DNA from: Photobacterium leiognathi
GTDB taxonomy: Bacteria; Pseudomonadota; Gammaproteobacteria; Enterobacterales; Vibrionaceae
Direction: 5' to 3'
Length of the DNA stretch: 64,000 nt
Assembly: GCF_030685535.1 (NCBI RefSeq)
Contig: NZ_CP131601.1
Coordinates: 2,046,001-2,110,000, forward strand
Below are positions 53,608-62,495 of the stretch, piece after piece. The notes under the pieces are model-generated. The model ran no database searches. It was not told the DNA's origin and was given only the letters and a program-made list of their open reading frames with translations. Position 1 is the first letter of the stretch. Every line of letters begins with the position of its first letter. Position numbers and translations under genes: made by a program.

Positions 53608-56250
53608 ATGACCCTATCACGTCGAAACTTTTTAAAAGGTTCGGTAGCAACAGCGATTGCTGCTAACGGACTTACCCTTTTCCCAGCAGGTAAAGTATTT
53701 GCAGACGACACGCAAGTTATTCCATCTGCCTCCCACTATGGTCCGTTCAAAGCTGTTGTTAAAAACGGTAAATTAATTGGTGTTCAACCACTAAATGATG
53801 TTGACCCATTCCCAACAGAAATGTTGACTAAAGGTGTGTTAAGCCGTACTTACTCTGACACACGTATTAAGTACCCTATGGTGCGTAAGTCATTACTGGA
53901 AGATCCACTCGGTAATCACAACCCTCACCTACGTGGTAAAGAACCGTTTGTTCGTGTTGATTGGGACACGGCAATTGCACTAACTGCTTTCTGTATTGCA
54001 CGTACAATCGAAAATCACGGTAATGAAGCAGTATTCAGTTCTTCTTACGGTGGTTGGTCTCACAGTGGTCTTAACCGTCCACAAACCCTACAGGGCCGTT
54101 TCTTCAACCTGATCGGTGGTCAAAGTATCTGTGCGGGTGACTACTCTGCAGGTGCATCTGAAGTTATTCTTCCTCACGTTATTGGTGATATGGAAGTGTA
54201 CTCACCACAAACAGCGTGGAAGATTGTTGAAGAGAACACAGAAGCAGTTCTATTCATTGGTTGTGATCCTTGGAAAACAAACCGTATTGAATTCCGTGTT
54301 GCAGATCACTCAATGCAGAAACACTGGGAAGCGTTTAAAGAGAAAGGCATTAAGTTTATCTCTATTAATCCTCAGAAGACGCAAACTGACAAAGCCCTTG
54401 GCAGTGAGATGATCAATATCCGTCCTAACACGGATACTGCACTATTTACTGCAATGTCTTACCACCTATGTAAAACAGGTAAGAACGATCAGGCTTACTT
54501 AGATAAGTACACTGTAGGTTTTGATAAGTACCTTGATTACCTAATGGGTAAAGAAGACGGTATTGAGAAAACACCTGAGTGGGCAGAAAAGATCACTGGT
54601 CTTCCTGCAGCTAAAATCGTTGAGATTGCAGAGCTTTGTGTAACTAAACGTACTCAAATCGCAGCAGGTTGGGCACTACAACGTGCTGACCACGGCGAAA
54701 TGATCCACTGGTCTATCATCAACTTTGCCGCTATTGCAGGTAAGATTGGTAAGCCGGGTGAAGGTGCAGGCTTTAGCTGGCACTATGGTAACGGTGGTAT
54801 GCCAACGTCTGGTAAGCGTATGCCTATCGGTCTATCTCAAGGTCGTAACCCAATAACTAAAACATGTCCGGTTGTAATGATTTCAGACATGTTGAAAAAT
54901 CCGGGTAAAGAATACACCCGTGATGGCGCGAACCTTAAGTTACCAAAAGCGAAATTAATCTATAACGCAGGTAACAACCTTCTTTCTCACCAGCAAGATA
55001 CTAATGAGTTAATCCAAGCGCTTAACGAGAATATTGACACAATTATTTGTCAAGACCCTTGGTGGTGTGCAACAGCGAAGTACTCAGATATCGTGCTACC
55101 AACAACTACAACACTAGAGCGTGACGATATCACTTCTGGTGGTACTTACAGCAACAACAAAATTTATGCGATGCGTAAAGTGGTTGAGCCTGTAGGTGAA
55201 AGCCTAGACGACTACGAAATCTTCTCTCGTCTTGCATTCATGTTTAACGTACATCAAGAGTTTACTGACGGTAAAACCATGTACCAACACATCAAAGCCT
55301 CTTACGAAGCTTCTGATGCAACAGATGATTTCAAAACATTCTGGCAAAACGGTATTACTCACCTATCAACACCTGCTGATGCTAACAGCTTTGTTCGTCA
55401 TGGTGATTTCTACGCCGATCCTGAGAAAAACCCACTTCATACACCAAGTGGTAAGATCGAGCTTTACAGTGAAACACTTGCGAAGTTTAAAGCGTTTGAG
55501 TGTCCACCAATGCCACAATGGATGCCTCCATTTGAATGGTTAGGTAATGCGAAGAAAGATCAGGTTCACGTACTAAGCCCACACCCATGGATGCGTCTGC
55601 ACTCACAAATGGCTAACGCTGATGTGAATAGCTACGAGTCTGTTGATGGTCGTCAGATTGTGCTTATCAACAAAGATGATGCGGCAGCACGTGGCGTGAA
55701 AGATGGCGATGTGGTTGAAGTGTACAACGACCGTGGTGCGCTACTTGCAGGTGCACGCATTACTGATGAAGCAATGCCGGGTGTTATTTACATTCACGAA
55801 GGTGCATGGCTACAGCTTGATGAGAAAGGCCGTTGTAACTCTGGTTCTATCAACATGCTAACCAGCAGTAAAACAAGTAGTGGTTTAGCACAGGCAACCA
55901 GTGCGAATACCTGTTTGGCTTACTTCAAGAAATGTACTGATGTATTAACACCAAACAAAGCTTACGAGCCACCACAAATTGTTAAGTCTAAATTCCAAGT
56001 GGATATTTGGTCACTACAGTTAGGTAAGCGCTTAAAAGCGGTTGCAGCAGAGCAAGGTCCACAGCAATCTCCTGGTGAGAAACTGTTCTACGGTAGCTGT
56101 ACTCTATGTCACGCAGCACCACACCCAAGTGATTTCACTTACAAGCAGTGGAAAGGTATTACAACAAGTATGTTCCCACGCGCAGGTCTAAACGATAAAG
56201 ACCGTAAGCTTGTACTTGATTTCTTAAAAGAGAATGCAAAAAAAGAGTGA
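53608..56250 (+). CDS. torA: TMAO reductase TorA with C-terminal haem c domain
   Basis: An 880-residue protein, longer than the usual 820-850. A Tat signal (SRRNFLKG at about residues 4-11) precedes the DMSO-reductase-type molybdopterin domains. The Mo-ligand Ser lies in AGDYSAGAS, and GSMINI-like and bis-MGD motifs follow in order. The last 50 residues hold CTLCH (831-835) followed by AAPHPSDFT and LNDKDRKLVLDFLKENAKK, which resembles the final haem domain of TorC (CHATPDPKHLT, VLLKYLQAHAKD). The enzyme reduces TMAO to trimethylamine in the periplasm. The extra haem could accept electrons from TorC. A TorZ-type reductase is the main alternative. Confidence 0.9.
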   Translation: MTLSRRNFLKGSVATAIAANGLTLFPAGKVFADDTQVIPSASHYGPFKAVVKNGKLIGVQPLNDVDPFPTEMLTKGVLSRTYSDTRIKYPMVRKSLLEDPLGNHNPHLRGKEPFVRVDWDTAIALTAFCIARTIENHGNEAVFSSSYGGWSHSGLNRPQTLQGRFFNLIGGQSICAGDYSAGASEVILPHVIGDMEVYSPQTAWKIVEENTEAVLFIGCDPWKTNRIEFRVADHSMQKHWEAFKEKGIKFISINPQKTQTDKALGSEMINIRPNTDTALFTAMSYHLCKTGKNDQAYLDKYTVGFDKYLDYLMGKEDGIEKTPEWAEKITGLPAAKIVEIAELCVTKRTQIAAGWALQRADHGEMIHWSIINFAAIAGKIGKPGEGAGFSWHYGNGGMPTSGKRMPIGLSQGRNPITKTCPVVMISDMLKNPGKEYTRDGANLKLPKAKLIYNAGNNLLSHQQDTNELIQALNENIDTIICQDPWWCATAKYSDIVLPTTTTLERDDITSGGTYSNNKIYAMRKVVEPVGESLDDYEIFSRLAFMFNVHQEFTDGKTMYQHIKASYEASDATDDFKTFWQNGITHLSTPADANSFVRHGDFYADPEKNPLHTPSGKIELYSETLAKFKAFECPPMPQWMPPFEWLGNAKKDQVHVLSPHPWMRLHSQMANADVNSYESVDGRQIVLINKDDAAARGVKDGDVVEVYNDRGALLAGARITDEAMPGVIYIHEGAWLQLDEKGRCNSGSINMLTSSKTSSGLAQATSANTCLAYFKKCTDVLTPNKAYEPPQIVKSKFQVDIWSLQLGKRLKAVAAEQGPQQSPGEKLFYGSCTLCHAAPHPSDFTYKQWKGITTSMFPRAGLNDKDRKLVLDFLKENAKKE

Positions 56251-56305
56251 TTTAACCCACTCTCTTTAAACGCTGAAATATTATCGGTAACAAGATAATA
56301 AAAAC

Positions 56306-56334
56306 AAAACGCAGCCAACTTGGCTGCGTTTTTC
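56306..56334. terminator. Bidirectional terminator
   Basis: AAAACGCAGCCA/TGGCTGCGTTTT (56306-56317 with 56321-56332), a 3-base loop, between torA and the convergent RND gene. Confidence 0.92.
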
Positions 56335-56360
56335 TTTATCTCTAACACACTACTGATACG

Positions 56361-59300
56361 TTAAGATTCGTGAGCGTTAATGTTCTTTTTACGCTTTAGC
56401 TTTTGCACCATCAAATACACACTTGGTACGACAAACAATGGATCGACTATTCCTAATGCCATACCTGCGATAATAATGATCCCCAATGAGCCCATTGCAT
56501 TCGCCCCAGGTCCTGCTTCCCACAATAATGGCAAAGAGCCTAATATCATGGTCAGTGAAGTCATTAGTATTGGACGCAAACGGGTTTTCGTCGCTTTGAG
56601 TATCGCTTCTCGCGGTGCTAACCCTTCTCCTTGCAGTTCATTAGCAAACTCAGTAATTAATATACCGTGCTTACAAATCAAACCAATGAGTGTGACCAAG
56701 CCTATTTGCGAATACACGTTTAAAGTGAAATCACTAAAATACAATGCCCAAACCGCTACAGATAAGGTAATCGGCAATGACAACATCACCACTAATGCAT
56801 CAACCACACTTTCAAATTGCGCACTCAGTACCATGTAAATAAAAACAAGTGCAGCCACAAAGACAAACAGCATTTGTTGGTTTGCATCCAAATACTGTTT
56901 CGCCTCATCGACATAAGCATAACTTGCATTCGCTGGTAAAATATCAGGCAGCATTTGGTTTAACGCTGCAATCCCTTCTCCCATACTTACACCACCTTCT
57001 AAGCGAATAGATAACGATGCAGACGTAGCTCTGTCGTATTGCTCAAGTGAACGTGGCCCAACTTCATTTTCAATATTTATCAGCGCCGACATCGGCACTA
57101 ACTGCCCTTGTTTATTGGCAATCATCAATTGTTTTAATGAGTCTGGGGTTAACGTAAATGCTGATTCTAGCTGTACATGCAACGGATAATTTGCCCCTTG
57201 ATAACTCATATCATTACTGAAACTTTTACCACTCATCGCTAGTTTCAAGATTTGCTGAATGTTACGTAGTGGCACATCATATTGCGAAGCTAGTACCCGA
57301 TTAATGGTGATCTTAAATTGGTTCTGATCGAATTTAAGGTTACTTCGCGCATTAGAAAATAGCGGTGATTGCTGAATTTTATAGGTAACTTCAGTGAGCT
57401 CTTTTGCCAGCACTTGCTCATCAACACTACTGCTAACATTAATGTCGATACCACCACTGTTACCTCGACGACCACCGCCGGTTTCAATAGCTGGGATCAC
57501 ATCGGTATAAACACGATTACCACCCTCTTTAAGCCTAGCGTTGATCATTTCACTGATTTTCTGTGCTGATAAATTACGTTCTTGCCACGGTTTTAACGTC
57601 ACAAAACCACGGATAAAATCGCTACTAGTAAGGATAGCGACATGAGCAATATCAGGAATATGCTTTAACTGCGTATTCATGTTATCGATCATCTTTTGCT
57701 GACTGGCTTCATCACTACTTCCCACCAATGGCTGAAATAAAAAGATTTGCCCTGAATCCTCAGCGGGTAGCATTTGTGACGGTGTCTGAGTGAAAGGCCA
57801 ATAACTACTCGCAAAAATAACGACCATAACCAACAATGTTGTTTTACGCCAATCAATGGTGGCAGAAAGCACATTATGATAAGCATGAGAAAGACGATCT
57901 AACTGTTTATTCACCCAATTTTCAAAACGTCCAGCAGGTTTATGATTCATCATTGTGCTGCACATCATGGGCGATAATGTCAGTGCAACAACACCAGAAA
58001 TAATCACAGTACCCGCTAAGGTAAAAGCAAACTGCTGGAATAATTGCCCTGTAATACCGTCAACTAAACCCACCGGAATATATACCGCAGCCAGAGTTAA
58101 GGTGGTGGCAATAATGGCAAAACCAATTTGACGACAAGCCACTGCGGTAGCTTTAAATACCGAATCATGATGACTTAACTGACGGTGAACGTTTTCTACC
58201 ACAACGATAGCATCATCGACCACCAGCCCCACGGCTAATAACATTGCGAGCAAGGTCAGGGAATTAATGCTAAAACCTGCCAACTTAAGAATGATAAATG
58301 AGCACGATAAACAAACAGGAATGGTAACAATTGGAATTAACGCAATTCGCAAATTACCAAGGAACAGCCAGATAACACCAGCAACCAGTATGACCGCTAG
58401 ACCTATCGCAACATACACATCTTCTAATGCGGTAATAATAAAGGTCGATTTATCCAGTAATACCTTCGCTTGCATGCCGCTCGGTAGTGTCATTGACTCT
58501 AATAAATCATGTACTTGCTCAGATAATACAAGTGGATTTGCCGTGGCGGTGTATTGTGGGTTTAACACGAACAACATGGCATTTTTCTTCGAGAAATCCA
58601 CCAGCGGCTTTACTTCACGTTGGCTACTTGGCGTGCCGATTTTTATATCAGCCACTTGCTCTAATCGGATAGGTTGCTGCTGATAAGTAGCAATAATGGT
58701 GTTTTTAATATCATCGAGGCTTGCGATCGCCCCTGTCGCAATCAGCTGATACTGGCTTTCTGTTCCTGAAGTTTTACCACTGATAGTTGTAATGCTATCA
58801 ACATCGGTAATTTTATTAATCACGCTAGTTAGCGTTAAGCCATAAAAATAGACTTTGTCAGGATTTAAGGTGATCAGTACTGATTGCCCCGCACTCGGTG
58901 CCACACTTACGGAGCCTGCGGCAGGTAACTGCTCTAATTGTGGTAATAAGGTATCAGTACCATATTGATGAAATTCATATTCCGCTTGATGAGGGCCGGG
59001 GGTTAAGCCAATCAACATTGCAGGCATACCCTGATCGTCAGATTTGGTCACTTTCGGCAAAATATCATCAGGCAATTTATTTTCAATGTTACCAATGTCG
59101 TTATGAATTTCACTGACTAGCGTATCGATTTCACTGTCATTAATACTCGATGCCACATCAATAATGATATTGCCTCGCCCTTGTCGCGCTGTCGCAGACA
59201 TATGGCTGATCCCTTCTGTTCCTGCAATGGCATTTTGAATAGGAATTAGCACTTCCGTCATCATGTTTTGTGCCGCTAGCGCGCTATCATGAACAGTGAC

Positions 59301-59438
59301 TTGAATTTTAGATTGGCTGATTTGTGGGGTATAACGCCAAGGTAATTTTTGACAAAAAATCAAACCAATAAAGACAGGGATCAACCACAGCACAGTACAT
59401 AGCACCGGACGACGCAAACACAGCTCAGTTAACTTCAT
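56361..59438 (-). CDS. RND-family efflux pump inner-membrane subunit
   Basis: A 1025-residue AcrB-like transporter with twelve membrane helices and two large periplasmic loops. The proton relay is intact: Asp408 and Asp409 in LVVDDAIVVVENVHR, and Lys923 in GLICKHGILITEF. It overlaps the adaptor gene by one base (TAATG), so translation is coupled. It exports small toxic molecules with the adaptor and an outer-membrane channel, which is not encoded here (a TolC supplied elsewhere is likely). The substrate range is unknown; VexH-like pumps in vibrios are the nearest analogues I recall. Confidence 0.93.
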   Translation of the reverse strand: MKLTELCLRRPVLCTVLWLIPVFIGLIFCQKLPWRYTPQISQSKIQVTVHDSALAAQNMMTEVLIPIQNAIAGTEGISHMSATARQGRGNIIIDVASSINDSEIDTLVSEIHNDIGNIENKLPDDILPKVTKSDDQGMPAMLIGLTPGPHQAEYEFHQYGTDTLLPQLEQLPAAGSVSVAPSAGQSVLITLNPDKVYFYGLTLTSVINKITDVDSITTISGKTSGTESQYQLIATGAIASLDDIKNTIIATYQQQPIRLEQVADIKIGTPSSQREVKPLVDFSKKNAMLFVLNPQYTATANPLVLSEQVHDLLESMTLPSGMQAKVLLDKSTFIITALEDVYVAIGLAVILVAGVIWLFLGNLRIALIPIVTIPVCLSCSFIILKLAGFSINSLTLLAMLLAVGLVVDDAIVVVENVHRQLSHHDSVFKATAVACRQIGFAIIATTLTLAAVYIPVGLVDGITGQLFQQFAFTLAGTVIISGVVALTLSPMMCSTMMNHKPAGRFENWVNKQLDRLSHAYHNVLSATIDWRKTTLLVMVVIFASSYWPFTQTPSQMLPAEDSGQIFLFQPLVGSSDEASQQKMIDNMNTQLKHIPDIAHVAILTSSDFIRGFVTLKPWQERNLSAQKISEMINARLKEGGNRVYTDVIPAIETGGGRRGNSGGIDINVSSSVDEQVLAKELTEVTYKIQQSPLFSNARSNLKFDQNQFKITINRVLASQYDVPLRNIQQILKLAMSGKSFSNDMSYQGANYPLHVQLESAFTLTPDSLKQLMIANKQGQLVPMSALINIENEVGPRSLEQYDRATSASLSIRLEGGVSMGEGIAALNQMLPDILPANASYAYVDEAKQYLDANQQMLFVFVAALVFIYMVLSAQFESVVDALVVMLSLPITLSVAVWALYFSDFTLNVYSQIGLVTLIGLICKHGILITEFANELQGEGLAPREAILKATKTRLRPILMTSLTMILGSLPLLWEAGPGANAMGSLGIIIIAGMALGIVDPLFVVPSVYLMVQKLKRKKNINAHES

Positions 59439-60538
59439 TATTTACCTGCCGTATTTGACTGTAATGATTGCGTTGGTTGATCTTGTTTATGAGCAGAGAA
59501 CACTTCAACTTTTTGATCGGTACGTAGGTAGTTTTGACCATTAACCACTAGTTGATCGCCAACCGCCAATCCCGACACGATCTGCACATAACCATCATAG
59601 TATTGCCCAACTTTCACATCACGTAGGCGTGCTTTGTTATTCACGACAATAAACACCTGTGCACCTTGGATATTAGTCATTAACGCAGCAGTAGGAATCG
59701 TAACTTGTTGTAATAAGTCTCGTGTTTGTTGAACCACTTTAACGTTTTGTCCTGGTGAGAACTGTTTAACATCAGATAACTGCGCTTTTAAACTCACCAA
59801 CCCCAATGCAATATTAGGTGAAACATAGCTCACCGTACCTTGAGCGTGCTCTGTCGGTGTTAACTCTGAATAAACCGTCACTTGCTGCCCCAGCTTATAA
59901 TCTGATTTTTGTACTGCTGGCAGTTGATATTCAATGGTTAACTGATCTGGTGTGTATAAGGTGGCAAGGGTGTTTCCGACTGTAATAACATCACCAACAT
60001 GATAATCCGTTTGGCTAATCACCCCATCGAAAGGCGCTTTAATAGCAAGCTCAGCAAGCTGCGATTTATCTTGCTCTAATTGCGCTAATGCCTGTTTGTA
60101 ATCACTCTCGCTATCATCATACGTACTACGAGCGACAACACCTTTATTCACCAACTCTTTTTGGCGTAACCATGTTTGTTTAGAGGCATTGAGTAAGGCT
60201 TGATCACGAGCAACTTTGGCTTTTGCGGCACTAGGATCAAATTGCACTAGCACCTGCCCCTTTTTAACCGTTTGCCCAGCTTTAAAATGAATAGCTGTAA
60301 TTTGGCTGGTTTGCAGACTCTTTAACACAACGGAATTATGACTTTTCACCACACCATAACCCGTGATTTGTTCGGTGAGTGTACGTGCTGTCACAGGCTG
60401 CGTTTCTACCTGCGCAATTTTAGATGCGTGCTTCTTAGGGTGAGACGCTAATTGGCTATCCTTGTCACAGCCAACAAGCACTAAAGCCATAGCAGCGAAA
60501 ACCATCGCCGGAATGCATTTTTGTTTCATCATGATCAA
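59438..60538 (-). CDS. RND efflux periplasmic adaptor (membrane fusion protein)
   Basis: A 366-residue lipoprotein-like adaptor. The N-terminal signal ends VLVGC (lipobox). The barrel-sandwich lipoyl halves (VVKSHNSVVLKSLQ, KAGQTVKKGQVLVQFD and KAPFDGVISQTDYHVGDVI) flank a short helical hairpin (about residues 105-150), then beta-barrel and membrane-proximal domains. It joins the RND pump to the outer-membrane channel. It is the first gene of the pump operon. No regulator gene lies next to it. Confidence 0.92.
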   Translation of the reverse strand: MIMMKQKCIPAMVFAAMALVLVGCDKDSQLASHPKKHASKIAQVETQPVTARTLTEQITGYGVVKSHNSVVLKSLQTSQITAIHFKAGQTVKKGQVLVQFDPSAAKAKVARDQALLNASKQTWLRQKELVNKGVVARSTYDDSESDYKQALAQLEQDKSQLAELAIKAPFDGVISQTDYHVGDVITVGNTLATLYTPDQLTIEYQLPAVQKSDYKLGQQVTVYSELTPTEHAQGTVSYVSPNIALGLVSLKAQLSDVKQFSPGQNVKVVQQTRDLLQQVTIPTAALMTNIQGAQVFIVVNNKARLRDVKVGQYYDGYVQIVSGLAVGDQLVVNGQNYLRTDQKVEVFSAHKQDQPTQSLQSNTAGK

Positions 60539-60877
60539 CTTATCTGAAAATTAAACAATATAAGCAAGTCGCTGATATTAATTTCCAGCACCTCCCAACA
60601 TACCTTTAAGGAATTATATATTAACAAGGCTGTTAAGTAGTTTAAGTCAGAGTTATGTCGCTTTACGTTTTTTTACATTTATCAATTCGAATACGCATAG
60701 AGTCATTAATAATAAATATCGTTACATCGCTTACATTCATCAATTTTATGTGTATCGAATTTATAAATATTGAATATTAAAAGTTATGAGCTAGTTATCA
60801 ATAAGCTAATAACCAATATTTACTCCTACCGAGAGTCATTTATTTTATTGAAACCAATAAACTAGTAAGGGAATGAC
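60539..60877. other. Intergenic region, AT-rich
   Basis: About 340 bases between divergent genes. No operator, hairpin or gene could be supported. Confidence 0.4.
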
Positions 60878-61162
60878 ATGTTCAGTAAACGTGACAAATA
60901 CGCACTTATCTTGTCGACGTTAATACTCGTAGGGTGTAACGGTTCCAGCTCTGACTCAACAACCACGACACCAACCGAACCTCCAATTGAAGATTCTGTT
61001 GGAAAAGATAAAACATTCACTTCAGTAGATAGTTTTGACAAATACATAGCTGAGAATGGAGAGATTAAAGCAGATCAAACCATAACGCTAGAGCTTGCTG
61101 ACGGTGAGGCATACGTTTTAAACAAGGATTTAACGGTTAAAGGCAACTTAATCATCAAATAA
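60878..61162 (+). CDS. Small lipoprotein of unknown function
   Basis: A 94-residue protein with a signal ending LVGC, then a Ser/Thr/Pro linker and EDSVGKDKTFTSVDSFDKYI. The end DLTVKGNLIIK reads like the first strands of a beta-helix cut short, so the gene may be a truncated version of a longer surface lipoprotein. It is 11 bases ahead of the next gene, and AAGGGAATGAC lies upstream of the start. No family is recognised. Confidence 0.68.
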   Translation: MFSKRDKYALILSTLILVGCNGSSSDSTTTTPTEPPIEDSVGKDKTFTSVDSFDKYIAENGEIKADQTITLELADGEAYVLNKDLTVKGNLIIK

Positions 61163-61173
61163 GGATATTGATA

Positions 61174-61944
61174 ATGACTAAACTTTTTTCTCTTTCTGCA
61201 ATTGCACTACTAACAAGCCTATCGACTGCCGCCACTGCAGCTTCACTTGATGTTCATGGTGACATTAAAATCAATGGTAAGACAGTTATCGATGCTAAAG
61301 GTAATGTAATCCAAGATCAGAGCCACCTTATTAACATCGATGATTATGCGAATGCTGCACCTAATCGTGTTGTAACTTTAACAGCACCAACAGATGAAAA
61401 TGGTATTTCTAAAGCATACAAAATTTACTACGACGAAACAGGAAGAGAATACAAAGAAGATGATTTCTATAATGATAAACTTGTATGGTCGATAAAGTGG
61501 GAAGAGCGTACAACTACACCTCTAGCTCATAAACGTACCGTCACTAAAGGATCGGGTGATACAACCACAACTACAAGCTATAAGGATGAGTTTACGACTT
61601 CATCCTCTTACCCATTAGCACAAATTGGTGTAACTATGACTCGTGCAGATATCTACACAAGTGAAGTTCTTGCCACTGACGATCCAGAAAGCAGCGTTGG
61701 TGAAATTACCAATAGTTCAGATTACCAAAAGTTAACGATTGTAGATGAAACATCATTTAAATTGGGCGATACGACAATCGAAGAATGTATTATCGTTACT
61801 TATAACGCTTCATGGCGAAACGATACAATTAAGCTTGAGGACGGTTCATCCAAAACACTATTACTAAAGAATGAATTCCGTACTTTCTGTAAAGGCTATG
61901 GTCTGGTGCAATTTGGTGATTACAAAGCAACTTCAGCTGAGTAA
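61174..61944 (+). CDS. Secreted protein of unknown function
   Basis: A 256-residue protein from the ATG at 61174, behind AAGGA. The signal TKLFSLSAIALLTSLSTAATA is followed by LDVHGDIKINGKTVIDAKGN, a short beta-repeat motif often seen in vibrio surface proteins. The rest is hydrophilic, Thr-rich and beta-predicted, with one Cys pair (EECIIV and FRTFCKG). It is in an operon with the upstream lipoprotein. No enzymatic motif is visible. It is probably exported to the periplasm or surface. Confidence 0.72.
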   Translation: MTKLFSLSAIALLTSLSTAATAASLDVHGDIKINGKTVIDAKGNVIQDQSHLINIDDYANAAPNRVVTLTAPTDENGISKAYKIYYDETGREYKEDDFYNDKLVWSIKWEERTTTPLAHKRTVTKGSGDTTTTTSYKDEFTTSSSYPLAQIGVTMTRADIYTSEVLATDDPESSVGEITNSSDYQKLTIVDETSFKLGDTTIEECIIVTYNASWRNDTIKLEDGSSKTLLLKNEFRTFCKGYGLVQFGDYKATSAE

Positions 61945-61960
61945 TTCATACCTATTTGTA

Positions 61961-61996
61961 AAAACGACCTTAATCGTAATTAAGGTCGTTTTTATT
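61961..61996. terminator. Terminator of the secreted-protein operon
   Basis: AAAACGACCTTAAT/ATTAAGGTCGTTTT (61961-61974 with 61979-61992), loop CGTA, with a T run after. Confidence 0.93.
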
Positions 61997-62025
61997 TTTC
62001 TCAAACAAAACAATTAGAAAGTTAG

Positions 62026-62451
62026 TTACTGTTCTAATATCTGCTCCATGGCTTGGTGCGGAATATTGGCTTCCATAAACTCATCACCGTATGGCATGAA
62101 ACCTAGCTTACGGTAAAAATCAACAGCATGGGTTTGTGCGCCTAGGTCCACGTGTGGGTAGCCTTGCTGCTGGGCATATTCTACTAACGCTTGAACAACT
62201 TTCGCACCTAAGCATTGTCCACGTGCTGATTTCATAATTGCAATACGACCAATATGACCGTCAGCTAAAATACGCCCCGTTCCTAATGGTTGCTCGCCAT
62301 CCATCACCAGCACATGTACCGCTTCTGAGTCTAAATCATCAAATTCAATCTCAGGATCGATTTGCTGCTCTTGAATAAAGACCTGTTCACGAACTGTGCG
62401 GATCAACCCACGATGGGCGTCATCAAAAGCGACAATCTTAATCTCTACCAT
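62026..62451 (-). CDS. GNAT-family N-acetyltransferase
   Basis: A 141-residue protein of the GNAT fold, similar to E. coli ElaA or YjdJ-type proteins. The motif A region RIAIMKSARGQCLGAKVVQALVEYA holds the acetyl-CoA loop in a (R/Q)-x-x-G-x-(G/A)-like form (RGQCLGA). FYRKLGFMPYGDEFMEANIPHQAM is the conserved C-terminal block. The substrate is unknown. It lies 44 bases downstream of rlhA on the same strand and may be co-transcribed with it. Confidence 0.88.
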   Translation of the reverse strand: MVEIKIVAFDDAHRGLIRTVREQVFIQEQQIDPEIEFDDLDSEAVHVLVMDGEQPLGTGRILADGHIGRIAIMKSARGQCLGAKVVQALVEYAQQQGYPHVDLGAQTHAVDFYRKLGFMPYGDEFMEANIPHQAMEQILEQ

Positions 62452-62495
62452 GATACTTTTCCGTTTTACTTCCTAGCCTAAGTTACCTGATGAAT

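Noticed and set aside
60862..61047. Minus-strand frame opposite the small lipoprotein.
   Set aside because: It is antisense to a gene with lipobox and ribosome-binding site, and has no signal of its own.
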